From JANPBY01 sp963851405 (GTDB lineage Bacteria > Actinomycetota > Actinomycetes > DATJPE01): a stretch of DNA of 64,000 nt. The number at the start of each line of letters is the position of its first letter. Position 1 is the first letter of the stretch. Shown here piece by piece: positions 7,427 to 14,934 of this stretch. The DNA lies in contig CAWKPB010000003.1 of NCBI GenBank assembly GCA_963851405.1, positions 1-64,000 on the forward strand, written 5' to 3'. Under the pieces are notes generated by a model. That model saw nothing but the letters and a program-made list of their open reading frames with translations. It was not told where the DNA came from and ran no database searches. A program made the translations under genes and the position numbers.

Positions 7427-8383
7427 ATGGCCCCGTCCGCTGATTCACCATCTCGCGCCACGCCCGTGACCAAGGCAGTGATCCCTGCAGCCGGGCTGGG
7501 GACGCGCTTTCTGCCGGCGACCAAGGCCACACCCAAGGAGATGCTCCCGGTCGTCGACAAACCGGCTATCCAGTACGTCGTCGAAGAGGCAGTGGCCGCA
7601 GGACTCTCCGACATTCTGATGGTCACCGGCCGTAGCAAGCGTGCTCTGGAAGACCACTTCGACCGAGCCCACGAACTCGAACAGGCCCTGGCCGCCAAGG
7701 GCGATCTGACCCGACTGGCTCAGGTCCGAGCCAGTTCCGAGCTGGGCACGGTCCATTACGTCCGGCAAGGCGACCCACTCGGGCTCGGCCATGCCGTCTC
7801 CTGCGCCGAGCAGCACGTGGGGAACGAGCCGTTCGCTGTCTTGCTTGGCGACGACCTGATCGACCCCCGCGATCCGCTGCTCGCCACCATGACAGCCGTG
7901 CGTGCCGCTCGGGGCGGATCGGTGCTTGCACTCATGGAGGTGCCTGCCGATCAGATCCACCTGTACGGGTGCGCGGCCGTCGAGGCCACCGACGATCCGG
8001 AGGTGCTTCGGGTCACGGACTTGGTCGAAAAGCCGTCGATGGACGAAGCCCCGAGCACCCTCGCGGTTCTCGGTCGGTACGTGCTCGACCCCTCGGTGTT
8101 CGTGGCCTTGCGAGACGTCGTCCCAGGCAAGGGCGGCGAGATCCAGTTGACCGATGCCCTGCGCGTTCTCGCTGTGTCTCCTCAGGTCGAGGGCGGTGGG
8201 GTCCACGCGGTGGTGTTCCGAGGTCGCCGGTACGACACCGGGGACCGCCTCGCGTATCTGAAGGCGGTCGTCACACTTGCGTGTGAGCGCGACGATCTTG
8301 GCCCCGACCTGCTGCAATGGCTGAAGAAGCTCGTCAACGAAGGGGCCTCGCCCATCACGGGCGCGGCGGGGGAGGAACGATGA
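7427..8383 (+). CDS. galU: UTP-glucose-1-phosphate uridylyltransferase
   Basis: Makes UDP-glucose for cell-wall and exopolysaccharide synthesis. The N-terminal nucleotide-binding signature is VIPAAGLGTRFLPATKATPKEMLPVVDKPAIQYVVEEA (about residues 18-54). Further matches are the VRQGDPLGLGHAV and LLGDDLIDP motifs, then VEKP and FRGRRYDTGDRLAYLKA. ATG 7427 is chosen because the frame upstream lacks homology and a -10 box sits just before it. It heads an apparent operon with moeA, moaC, mogA and the GNAT gene through 4-base overlaps. It likely supplies UDP-glucose to the island at 29-57 kb. Confidence 0.95.
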   Translation: MAPSADSPSRATPVTKAVIPAAGLGTRFLPATKATPKEMLPVVDKPAIQYVVEEAVAAGLSDILMVTGRSKRALEDHFDRAHELEQALAAKGDLTRLAQVRASSELGTVHYVRQGDPLGLGHAVSCAEQHVGNEPFAVLLGDDLIDPRDPLLATMTAVRAARGGSVLALMEVPADQIHLYGCAAVEATDDPEVLRVTDLVEKPSMDEAPSTLAVLGRYVLDPSVFVALRDVVPGKGGEIQLTDALRVLAVSPQVEGGGVHAVVFRGRRYDTGDRLAYLKAVVTLACERDDLGPDLLQWLKKLVNEGASPITGAAGEER

Positions 8384-9603
8384 AGAGCGTCGACGCGCAT
8401 CTTGAGGCCTGTTTGCGGGGTGTGGACGTGCTGTCGCCTATAGACCTGCAACTGCTGGATGCCCAAGGCTGCGTGCTGGCTGAGGACGTCTCAGCGCCCA
8501 CGAACCTGCCGATCTTCGACAACTCGGCCATGGACGGCTACGCGGTGCGAGCCTCGGACGTGGCGGCGGCAACCAGAGAGGTCCCGGTCTCGCTCCCCGT
8601 GGTGGGGGACATCCCGGCCGGCTCACCGTCGGCGCACGGCCTGGCTCACGGCACCGCCGTACGCATCATGACGGGGGCGCCGCTGCCGGACGGCGCTGAT
8701 TCAGTGGTTCAGGTGGAGCTCACGGACGGCGGAGTGGCCCAGGTTCAGGTCTATGGCGCGGTGCCGGTCGGCCGCCACGTCCGGCGAGGCGGTGACGATC
8801 TGATCCAAGGCGACATGGTGCTCCCCGCAGGGACGCGCCTGGGCCCCCGCCAGCTGGGCCTGCTCGCGGCGATCGGCCGGGACCGGGTGCTGGCCCGCCC
8901 CAAGCCACGGGTGGTCGTGTTGTCCACCGGCAGCGAATTAGTCGAACCAGGATCTCGAGCGGCAAGCGGCAAGATCTGGGACTCCAACTCCTTCCTGCTG
9001 ACCACGGCCGCGCGTGAGGCGGGTGCAACGGCCTTTCGGATCGGGATCGTTCCCGACGAGCCGAAGAAGCTCATCGACACCATCGAAGACCAATTGATCA
9101 GGGCCGATTTGGTGCTGACCACGGGAGGCGTCAGCGTCGGGGCCTACGACGTGGTGAAAGAGGTGATGTCCCGCCTCGGCACGGTCGAGTTCGACCGCGT
9201 CTCCATGCAGCCCGGCATGCCGCAAGGACGCGGGGTGATCGGTCCGGACAAGACGCCCATCTTCACGTTGCCGGGTAATCCGGTGAGCGCGTACGTGTCC
9301 TTCGAGGTTTTCGTCCGCCCAGTAATCCGTCGACTCCTCGGCGCGAAGACGATCTTTCGCCCGGAGGTCCGGGCAGCCGCTCTCACCGGATTCACCTCGC
9401 CCGCGGGCAAGCGGCAATACGCCCGCGGTGCCCTCGGTGTCGAGGAGGGCCGCTACGTCGTACGCGTCCTCGAGGGGCAGGGCAGTCACCGGGTCCGTGA
9501 CCTGGCCTACTCCAATTGCTTCATCGTCGTGCCCGAGGACGTCACTCAAGTGCCCGACGGCGGCACGGTGAAGGTCATGGTGCTGGAGCGGCGCCTCACG
9601 TGA
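8380..9603 (+). CDS. MoeA/gephyrin-like molybdopterin molybdotransferase (possible Glp division protein)
   Basis: 407 residues starting in an ATGA overlap with galU. MoeA signatures are DNSAMDGYAVRASDV near residue 46, RIMTGAPLPDGADSVVQVE, TGSELVEPG, TTGGVSVGAYDVVKEV near 246 and TLPGNPVSAYVSFEVFVRP near 296, with a C-terminal domain IV. MoeA inserts molybdate into adenylated molybdopterin. In Corynebacterium the paralogue encoded next to galU and rimJ (Glp) binds FtsZ and a membrane receptor (GLPR) instead. The neighbourhood here, with a GLPR-like gene at 11265, allows that role, but adjacent moaC and mogA favour a Moco function. Both may apply. Confidence 0.88.
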   Translation: MKSVDAHLEACLRGVDVLSPIDLQLLDAQGCVLAEDVSAPTNLPIFDNSAMDGYAVRASDVAAATREVPVSLPVVGDIPAGSPSAHGLAHGTAVRIMTGAPLPDGADSVVQVELTDGGVAQVQVYGAVPVGRHVRRGGDDLIQGDMVLPAGTRLGPRQLGLLAAIGRDRVLARPKPRVVVLSTGSELVEPGSRAASGKIWDSNSFLLTTAAREAGATAFRIGIVPDEPKKLIDTIEDQLIRADLVLTTGGVSVGAYDVVKEVMSRLGTVEFDRVSMQPGMPQGRGVIGPDKTPIFTLPGNPVSAYVSFEVFVRPVIRRLLGAKTIFRPEVRAAALTGFTSPAGKRQYARGALGVEEGRYVVRVLEGQGSHRVRDLAYSNCFIVVPEDVTQVPDGGTVKVMVLERRLT

Positions 9604-10070
9604 GCGGGTTCACGCACCTCACGGGCGATGGGTCGGCGCACATGGTCGACGTATCGGGCAAGGACGTCACGGTCAGGACGGCCACCGCCAGTGGCCGCGT
9701 CCTCGTCAGTGCCGAGGTCGTCGCGCTCCTGCGCGGCGCGGGGGTTCCCAAGGGAGACGCCCTGGCGGTCGCGCGGATCGCTGGGATCCAAGCCGCCAAG
9801 CGCACGCCCGACCTGGTACCGCTGTGCCACCCGATCGCCATTCACGCGGTGGACGTGGATCTCGTCATCGAGGACGCGGCGGTTTCGGTCACAGCGACCG
9901 TGCGTACGGCGGACCGGACCGGAGTGGAGATGGAGGCGCTGACGTGTGTCTGTGTCGCCGGGTTGGCGCTCGTGGACATGGTGAAGGCGGTTGATCCCGG
10001 CGCGTCGATCACGGCGGTACAAGTCCAGGAGAAGGCGGGCGGGGCCAGCGGCCGATGGGTGCGGTCGTGA
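9600..10070 (+). CDS. moaC: Cyclic pyranopterin monophosphate synthase
   Basis: Acts with MoaA in the first step of molybdopterin synthesis. The start GTG 9600 overlaps the moeA stop. Motifs are HMVDVSGKDVTVRTATASG, VPKGDALAVARIAGIQAAKRTPDLVPLCHPI (with the active-site Lys region), TGVEMEALTCVCVAGLALVDMVKAVDPG and the C-terminal VQEKAGGASG with the catalytic Lys. The length of 156 is typical. The moaA and moaE/D partners are not in the window. Confidence 0.94.
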   Translation: MSGFTHLTGDGSAHMVDVSGKDVTVRTATASGRVLVSAEVVALLRGAGVPKGDALAVARIAGIQAAKRTPDLVPLCHPIAIHAVDVDLVIEDAAVSVTATVRTADRTGVEMEALTCVCVAGLALVDMVKAVDPGASITAVQVQEKAGGASGRWVRS

Positions 10071-10564
10071 GCCGCGCCTTGGTGGTCTCCGTGTCCTCCC
10101 GCGCGGCGGACGGTGTCTATGCCGACGCCACCGGACCACTGCTCGTGGCTGGCCTCATCGACCTGGGCCTGTCGGTGGACGGGCCGGTCGTGATTCGTGA
10201 CGGCCAGCCGGTCGAGGACGAGCTGCGCGCGGCCGTGGGCTCGTACGACCTGGTGATCACCAGCGGTGGCACGGGTCTGAGCCCGACCGACCACACCCCC
10301 GAAATGACGCGTCGAGTGATCGACCGAGACGCACCCGGGTTGGCCGAGGCCCTTCGGGCGTACGGCGTCGCCCAGGGGGTTCCCACGGCTGTTCTGTCCC
10401 GGGGCGTCGCAGGCCTCGCGGGTGCCACGCTGATCATCAACCTCGCCGGTTCGATCGGGGCAGCGCGAGACGGGTTGGCGGTCCTGGGACCTTTGCTGTC
10501 CCACCTGCTTGATCAAGTCGCCGGGGGAGACCATGTCCGGACTGACGATCAGGTCTCTTCGTGA
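10067..10564 (+). CDS. mog: Molybdopterin adenylyltransferase (MogA/MoaB family)
   Basis: Adenylates molybdopterin before MoeA-dependent metal insertion. GTG 10067 overlaps the moaC stop in the same 4-base style as its neighbours; ATG 10055 is an alternative. Family motifs are VSVSSRAADGVYADATGPLL, DLVITSGGTGLSPTDHTPE (the conserved TSGGTG and downstream Asp), and LSRGVAGLAGATLIINLAGS (matching the SRGVAG/NLPG region). About 165 residues. With moaC and moeA it makes a partial Moco operon, consistent with the fdhD upstream. Confidence 0.9.
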   Translation: MSRALVVSVSSRAADGVYADATGPLLVAGLIDLGLSVDGPVVIRDGQPVEDELRAAVGSYDLVITSGGTGLSPTDHTPEMTRRVIDRDAPGLAEALRAYGVAQGVPTAVLSRGVAGLAGATLIINLAGSIGAARDGLAVLGPLLSHLLDQVAGGDHVRTDDQVSS

Positions 10565-11166
10565 GCAGCGGCTGGCCGGTTCGCCTGAGCGAGGGGCCGG
10601 TAGGGCTTCGTCCGATCAGGCTGCGCGATCGGGGCCGGTGGACCGCGGTTCGTGCTCGTAACGCGGCCTGGTTGAAACCGTGGGATGCCACCAGCCCGCA
10701 GGGGCTGGCCGAGAGCGCGCCCTCCTTCGCCGCCATGGTCAGGCACCTGTCCGCCGAGGGCCGGGCTTCCCGGGCGATGCCGTTCGTCGTGACCTATCGG
10801 GGAGATCTGGTCGGGCAGCTCACGGTGGGAGGGATCTCATGGGGATCCCTGCGAGGAGCCCACATCGGCTACTGGATCGATGAGGCGATGGCCGGCCGAG
10901 GCATCATCCCCACGGCCGTGGCCCTGGCGACCGATCACTGCTGGCAGGGCCTGGGCTTGCACCGCGTCGAGATCAACGTTCGGCCTGAGAACCTCCCGTC
11001 CTGCCGGGTGCCGGAGAAGCTCGGATTTCGGCTCGAAGGCCTCCGGCCGCGCTATCTGCACATCGATGGGGCCTGGCGTGATCACGTCACCTACGCGCTG
11101 AATGCGGAGGAGGTCCCGGGTGGTTTGATGCGGCGTTGGCGAGGCGCTGGATCGGCCGCTCGCTGA
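10561..11166 (+). CDS. GNAT-family N-acetyltransferase (RimJ/RimL type)
   Basis: 201 residues with the GNAT fold typical of ribosomal-protein N-terminal acetyltransferases. Visible are GLRPIRLRDRGRWTAVRARN at the N-terminus, VGQLTVGGISWGSLRGAHIGYWIDEAMAGRGIIPTAVALATDH (acetyl-CoA-binding motif A, with the Gln/Arg-Gly-Xaa-Gly loop as GRGI) and LHRVEINVRPENLPSCRVPEKLGF (motif B). The synteny galU-moeA-rimJ-membrane protein matches mycobacteria. GTG 10561 overlaps mog. The substrate cannot be told from sequence. Confidence 0.88.
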   Translation: MSSGWPVRLSEGPVGLRPIRLRDRGRWTAVRARNAAWLKPWDATSPQGLAESAPSFAAMVRHLSAEGRASRAMPFVVTYRGDLVGQLTVGGISWGSLRGAHIGYWIDEAMAGRGIIPTAVALATDHCWQGLGLHRVEINVRPENLPSCRVPEKLGFRLEGLRPRYLHIDGAWRDHVTYALNAEEVPGGLMRRWRGAGSAAR

Positions 11167-11252
11167 CCCGTCGCGCGACACACCGGGCCGGTTCCCCGGT
11201 GGGCCCGTCCCGCAGCCGTACCGTCACTCACCGTGGGCATCGGATGCGCGGC

Positions 11253-11258
11253 TAGGGG
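11253..11258 (+). promoter_or_regulatory. Possible leaderless -10 box of the GLPR-like gene
   Basis: TAGGGG, 6 nt before GTG 11265. The last base departs from TANNNT, so support is weaker than for galU or metG. Confidence 0.35.
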
Positions 11259-11264
11259 GCAAGC

Positions 11265-12128
11265 GTGCTCTATGCGGTAATCATCCTGCTGTGGGTGTGC
11301 GTCCTCCTCCCCATCTGGCTGCGCCGACATGACGAAGCACTCGAGTCTCGATCCGCCGACCGGTTCGCCTCCGCGATGCGCACGCTGTCCCGGCGCCCGG
11401 CCGAGGCCCGCGAGGTCGCGATGCCAGCCCGAACCGGTGAGCCGATCCACGCCGACGCAGGCACCGAACGCGCGATCGCCGACGGGCGCGCCCTGCTTGC
11501 CGCGCGGCGTCGCCGCTCCCTGGGGGTGCTCGGGGGCCTGACCGCGGGCGTGCTGGGGCTGGCCCTCCTCGGCGTCGTCCCCGGCTGGGCGGTCGCTCTC
11601 CCAGGACTCGCCCTCGCGGGGTTTGTCGTTCATCTGCGCCGCGAAACGAAAGCCCAGGCTGCGCGCGACCGCCGTCGCCGTGCCCGTCCACGCGCGGCCC
11701 GTCTCCCGCTCAGCTCGGCGCCCCGGGCGGCCGCTCGCTCAGCCGCCGATGCGGGAGCGTCCCTTCTGCCGGCCGCCGCGATAGCAGCCACCGTCCCAGA
11801 ACCGCAGCAGTTCGAGGCGGTCGAAGAGCCCTACGACTCGGAGCTGGACCGCGTGTGGGAGCCGGTAGCCGTACCACTGCCCACCTATGTCACCGCGCCC
11901 AAGGCGCCGCGCTCGGTTCGCGTCATCGATCTGACTCACCCCGGGCTGTGGACCTCCGGGCACCTGGATGCTGCTGAGGCGCAGGAGCTGGTGGCCCGCG
12001 AGTTGGCGGCTTTGGACGAGGATCGCGCCGCTGAAGACGGGGCAGATGTACGGCTTGAGCCGGCGGCCGGGGACGGCATCGTCACCGGTGCGGTCGTCAT
12101 CGAGCGTCGTCGCGCCGCCAACGGCTGA
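11265..12128 (+). CDS. Actinobacterial membrane protein, GLPR-like (gephyrin receptor candidate)
   Basis: 287 residues. There is one N-terminal membrane helix (YAVIILLWVCVLLPIWL, residues 3-19) and then a basic region (SRSADRFASAMRTLSRR). Two more hydrophobic segments follow (LGVLGGLTAGVLGLALLGVVPGWAVALPGLALAGFVV, about 85-123), then an Arg/Ala-rich stretch and a long acidic cytoplasmic tail. The tail contains a conserved-looking block (SVRVIDLTHPGLWTSG, about 226-241). The position after galU-moeA-rimJ matches M. tuberculosis Rv0996 and corynebacterial GLPR, which recruits the MoeA paralogue Glp and links it to division. The orthology is inferred from order and topology. Confidence 0.65.
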   Translation: MLYAVIILLWVCVLLPIWLRRHDEALESRSADRFASAMRTLSRRPAEAREVAMPARTGEPIHADAGTERAIADGRALLAARRRRSLGVLGGLTAGVLGLALLGVVPGWAVALPGLALAGFVVHLRRETKAQAARDRRRRARPRAARLPLSSAPRAAARSAADAGASLLPAAAIAATVPEPQQFEAVEEPYDSELDRVWEPVAVPLPTYVTAPKAPRSVRVIDLTHPGLWTSGHLDAAEAQELVARELAALDEDRAAEDGADVRLEPAAGDGIVTGAVVIERRRAANG

Positions 12129-12150
12129 GGCCAGACCGCGGGGTCGGTGT

Positions 12151-12167
12151 CAGCGCCCGTGGCGCTG
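12151..12167 (+). terminator. Hairpin between the GLPR-like gene and tRNA-Ala
   Basis: CAGCGCC-CGT-GGCGCTG, a perfect 7-bp stem with a 3-nt loop, 22 bases after the upstream stop. It overlaps the spacer of the putative tRNA promoter (-35 GTGTCA 12147-12152, -10 TAACCT 12169-12174), so it may be a terminator or simply part of the promoter region. Confidence 0.35.
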
Positions 12168-12188
12168 ATAACCTGACGCTCCCATCAG

Positions 12189-12264
<76 letters not shown>

Positions 12265-12267
12265 CAT

Positions 12268-12293
12268 GGGTCCGGCTCTGGCTCGCTGGACCC
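12268..12293. terminator. Hairpin between converging tRNA-Ala and pmt
   Basis: GGGTCC - 14 nt - GGACCC, immediately after the tRNA and 8 bases before the pmt stop. It could terminate transcription from either side. No U-run is present. Confidence 0.3.
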
Positions 12294-12300
12294 CGCCTGG

Positions 12301-13890
12301 CTAGATCCAGGACTGGAACCACATGCGGGCCTGCCACGCGTCATGGGTGATGGATTCGGCGGTCCATACCGGCCAGAAGAACGCCGCCATCGCGACCACG
12401 ACCAGCACGTAGCCGCCTGCTATCGCTGCGCCCCACGCGCGGCGAGTCGACGATGCCTGCGGAGGGCCGAGGATCGACCCCAACAGCAGCACGAGGGCGA
12501 TCACGAGGAACGGCAGGTAGACCACGGAGTACAGCTGAAACACAGTGCGGTCGGGGAACAGGAACCACGGCAACCAGCCAGCGGCCACACCCACCAGTGC
12601 GCCGCCCGCCCGCCAATCGCGCCGTGCCAGGACCAGCCACGCCGCCCACGCCAGTGCCAGGCAGCCCACCCACCACACGGCTGGATTGCCCAGAGCCGTG
12701 ATGGCTTGCACGCAGGAATCGGCCCCGCAGGTCGGCTCGGTCTCGTAGAAGAACGCGACCGGCCGCGCGAGGATCGGCCATCCCCAGGGATCGGAGGCGT
12801 ACGCGTGCGGCTCGGTGATGGCGGAGGACGTGCTCAGCATCTGCGCGTGGTAGTGCCACAGGCTGCGCCAGGCGTCCGGGATGACGCCGAAGCGCGAGTC
12901 GCCTCCGGTGAGTGCGGCCCACTGCCGGCCGTATCCACTGGAAGTCAGCAGCCAGCCCGACCACGTGGCGATGTAGACGATGATCGCGGTGACCCCGACG
13001 GACAGGAAGCCGGGAAGGGCGTCACGTCGAAGCATGGCCGCGATCGGGTGTCGGACGCCGACGGCTTGCCGGGCGCGGTGATCCCACCAGACCAGCAGTA
13101 ACCCGAAGGCCGCGAGGTAGAAGACTCCGCTCCATTTGCTGCCGCACGCGAGTCCGAGCGCCACGCCAGCCCCGAGCCGCCACGGGCGAAACCCAAACCT
13201 CGGTCCCCGTTCCTCGTGCGGCATCGCCTCGAGGCCACCCCGGCGCTCGGCCCAGGCGAGCGCGCGCGACCGGACCCGGTCCCGGTCGACCACGAGGCAG
13301 CCGAAAGCGACCACGACGCAGGTGGCCAGCACGATGTCGAGGTAAGCGCTGCGGCTCAGTACGAGGTGCAGACCGTCGAGGGCCATGAGCAGACCGGCGG
13401 TCGTTCCCAACAAGGTGGACCGCGTCATTCGGCGAACCAAACGCGCGAGCACCAGCACGCTCAACGCCCCGGCAAGGGCCATCGGGAGCCGCCAACCCCA
13501 GGGAGTCACGCCTACGACCCATTCGCCGGACGCGATGACCCACTTGGCGAACGGGGGATGGACGATGAACGCTGGCAGATCGTTGAAGACGTCGGTGTTG
13601 CCACGCAGGATCAACGCGTCGGCCTTGGGGATGGTCTGTTGCTCGCTGCCGAAGCGCAACAGCCCCAACGAGTCCTTCACGTAGTACGTCTCGTCGACGA
13701 TGATCGCGTGTGGACGGCCGAGTGCGATCAGCCGCAGGACCAACGCCAAGGCGGTGGCCGCGAGGGGGCCGATCCATCCCCACCAGCCATCCGCGGGCAT
13801 CGGCGGGCTGAGCCGGGCGCGCAGGTCGGCGCGCTCTTCGTCGCTGATGCGGGGCGCCCGGGGCTCGGCGACCTCCAGGCTGGCCGTCAC
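12301..13890 (-). CDS. pmt: Polyprenyl-phosphomannose: protein O-mannosyltransferase
   Basis: 529 residues from GTG 13890. This is the integral-membrane GT39 enzyme that O-mannosylates exported proteins. TM1 (WIGPLAATALALVLRLIAL) is followed by the catalytic loop IIVDETYYVKDSLGLL with the essential acidic pair DE. Later come VHPPFAKWVIASGEW, DGLHLVLSRSAYLDI, GLACGSKWSG and the large periplasmic loop, then C-terminal TM helices including FLFPDRTVFQLYSVVYLPFLV. It matches M. tuberculosis Rv1002c, which is also next to the rsmI gene. The secreted island proteins with Ser/Thr-rich linkers are plausible substrates. Confidence 0.92.
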   Translation of the reverse strand: MTASLEVAEPRAPRISDEERADLRARLSPPMPADGWWGWIGPLAATALALVLRLIALGRPHAIIVDETYYVKDSLGLLRFGSEQQTIPKADALILRGNTDVFNDLPAFIVHPPFAKWVIASGEWVVGVTPWGWRLPMALAGALSVLVLARLVRRMTRSTLLGTTAGLLMALDGLHLVLSRSAYLDIVLATCVVVAFGCLVVDRDRVRSRALAWAERRGGLEAMPHEERGPRFGFRPWRLGAGVALGLACGSKWSGVFYLAAFGLLLVWWDHRARQAVGVRHPIAAMLRRDALPGFLSVGVTAIIVYIATWSGWLLTSSGYGRQWAALTGGDSRFGVIPDAWRSLWHYHAQMLSTSSAITEPHAYASDPWGWPILARPVAFFYETEPTCGADSCVQAITALGNPAVWWVGCLALAWAAWLVLARRDWRAGGALVGVAAGWLPWFLFPDRTVFQLYSVVYLPFLVIALVLLLGSILGPPQASSTRRAWGAAIAGGYVLVVVAMAAFFWPVWTAESITHDAWQARMWFQSWI

Positions 13891-13896
13891 CCGGTC

Positions 13897-13902
13897 ATCG
13901 TA
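13897..13902 (-). promoter_or_regulatory. Leaderless-type -10 box of pmt
   Basis: TACGAT on the minus strand, 6 nt before GTG 13890. Confidence 0.5.
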
Positions 13903-14034
13903 AGCGCCGCGGCCCATCCCCGAACCCGGTGGACGATGACTACCGTTGCGGCAACGTCGTCGCTGTGGACACGACCGGCAGCCGGTCTCGAGCCGTTCGT
14001 CGCCCTCGACGAGGGCGGACGGTGCTGCGCGTGG

Positions 14035-14040
14035 TAGGTA
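14035..14040 (+). promoter_or_regulatory. Possible leaderless -10 box of rsmI
   Basis: TAGGTA, 6 nt before GTG 14047. The final base is A instead of T. It is divergent from the pmt promoter in the same 156-bp gap. Confidence 0.4.
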
Positions 14041-14046
14041 TCGGGC

Positions 14047-14904
14047 GTGACTGGGCGCGAGCAGCAGGGTGATCAACGAGGCTTGTTGGTGTTAGCGGCG
14101 ACTCCGCTGGGTGATCCGCGCGACGCCTCGACTCGCCTGCGCGAGCTGCTGGCTGGGGCCGAGGTCGTCGCGGCTGAGGACACCCGTCGACTCAAGCGGC
14201 TGTGCGCCGACCTGGGCGTGACGGTATCGGGCCGGGTCGTGTCGTACTTCGAGGCCAATGAGCAGCGCCGAACGCCCGAGTTGCTCGCGGCGCTGGAGGC
14301 CGGGGCCACCGTGGTCGTCGTGACCGACGCCGGAATGCCCTCGGTGTCCGATCCCGGGTACCGCCTGGTGATCGCCGCCGTGGCTGCGGGGATCGCGGTG
14401 ACTGCGGCGCCGGGGCCATCGGCCGTACTCACGGCCCTCGCGCTCAGCGGCTTACCGGTCGACCGTTTCTGCTTTGAGGGCTTCGTGCCGCGTAAGACCG
14501 CCGAGCGCGCGCGTTCGCTCAACCATTTGGCTGCAGAGCCGAGGACCATGGTGTTCTTCGAGTCACCACGACGCCTTCCGGCGTCGCTGGTCGCGATGGG
14601 GGCGGCCTTTGGGTCGGACCGTCCCGCGGCGGTGTGCCGCGAGCTGACCAAGACCTTCGAAGAGGTCCGTCGGGGCACCCTCGCGGAGCTGGTGGAGTGG
14701 GCGGGTGAAGGAGTACGAGGTGAGATCACCGTCGTGGTGCACGGTGCCGGCCCCGCCGAACCCGTCGACCTCGACGATGCCGCGCAGGCCGTCCGTGAAC
14801 TGATCTCGAGCGGCACCAGCCGTCGAGACGCCGTACAAGAAGTGGCCACGGCCACCAAGGTGTCCCGCAGTTCCTTGTACGCAGCCTCGCTACGCGGCGA
14901 GTAG
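14047..14904 (+). CDS. rsmI: 16S rRNA (cytidine1402-2'-O)-methyltransferase
   Basis: SAM-dependent 2'-O methylation of C1402 in the decoding centre. The tetrapyrrole-methylase fold is seen from LVLAATPLGDPRDASTRLRELL at the N-terminus through EVVAAEDTRRLKRLC, VVVVTDAGMPSVSDPGYRLV (about residues 95-114) and AAPGPSAVLTALALSGLP to FCFEGFVPRK and FFESPRRLPASL. The 285-residue length is usual, and the C-terminal region carries the helix-turn-helix-like extension of RsmI. Confidence 0.94.
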   Translation: MTGREQQGDQRGLLVLAATPLGDPRDASTRLRELLAGAEVVAAEDTRRLKRLCADLGVTVSGRVVSYFEANEQRRTPELLAALEAGATVVVVTDAGMPSVSDPGYRLVIAAVAAGIAVTAAPGPSAVLTALALSGLPVDRFCFEGFVPRKTAERARSLNHLAAEPRTMVFFESPRRLPASLVAMGAAFGSDRPAAVCRELTKTFEEVRRGTLAELVEWAGEGVRGEITVVVHGAGPAEPVDLDDAAQAVRELISSGTSRRDAVQEVATATKVSRSSLYAASLRGE

Positions 14905-14921
14905 TCGCTCGGTCGCGCGCC

Positions 14922-14927
14922 TAGGAT
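14922..14927 (+). promoter_or_regulatory. Leaderless-type -10 box of metG
   Basis: TAGGAT, 7 nt before ATG 14935, with no Shine-Dalgarno in the gap. Confidence 0.55.
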
Positions 14928-14934
14928 CGAGCGC

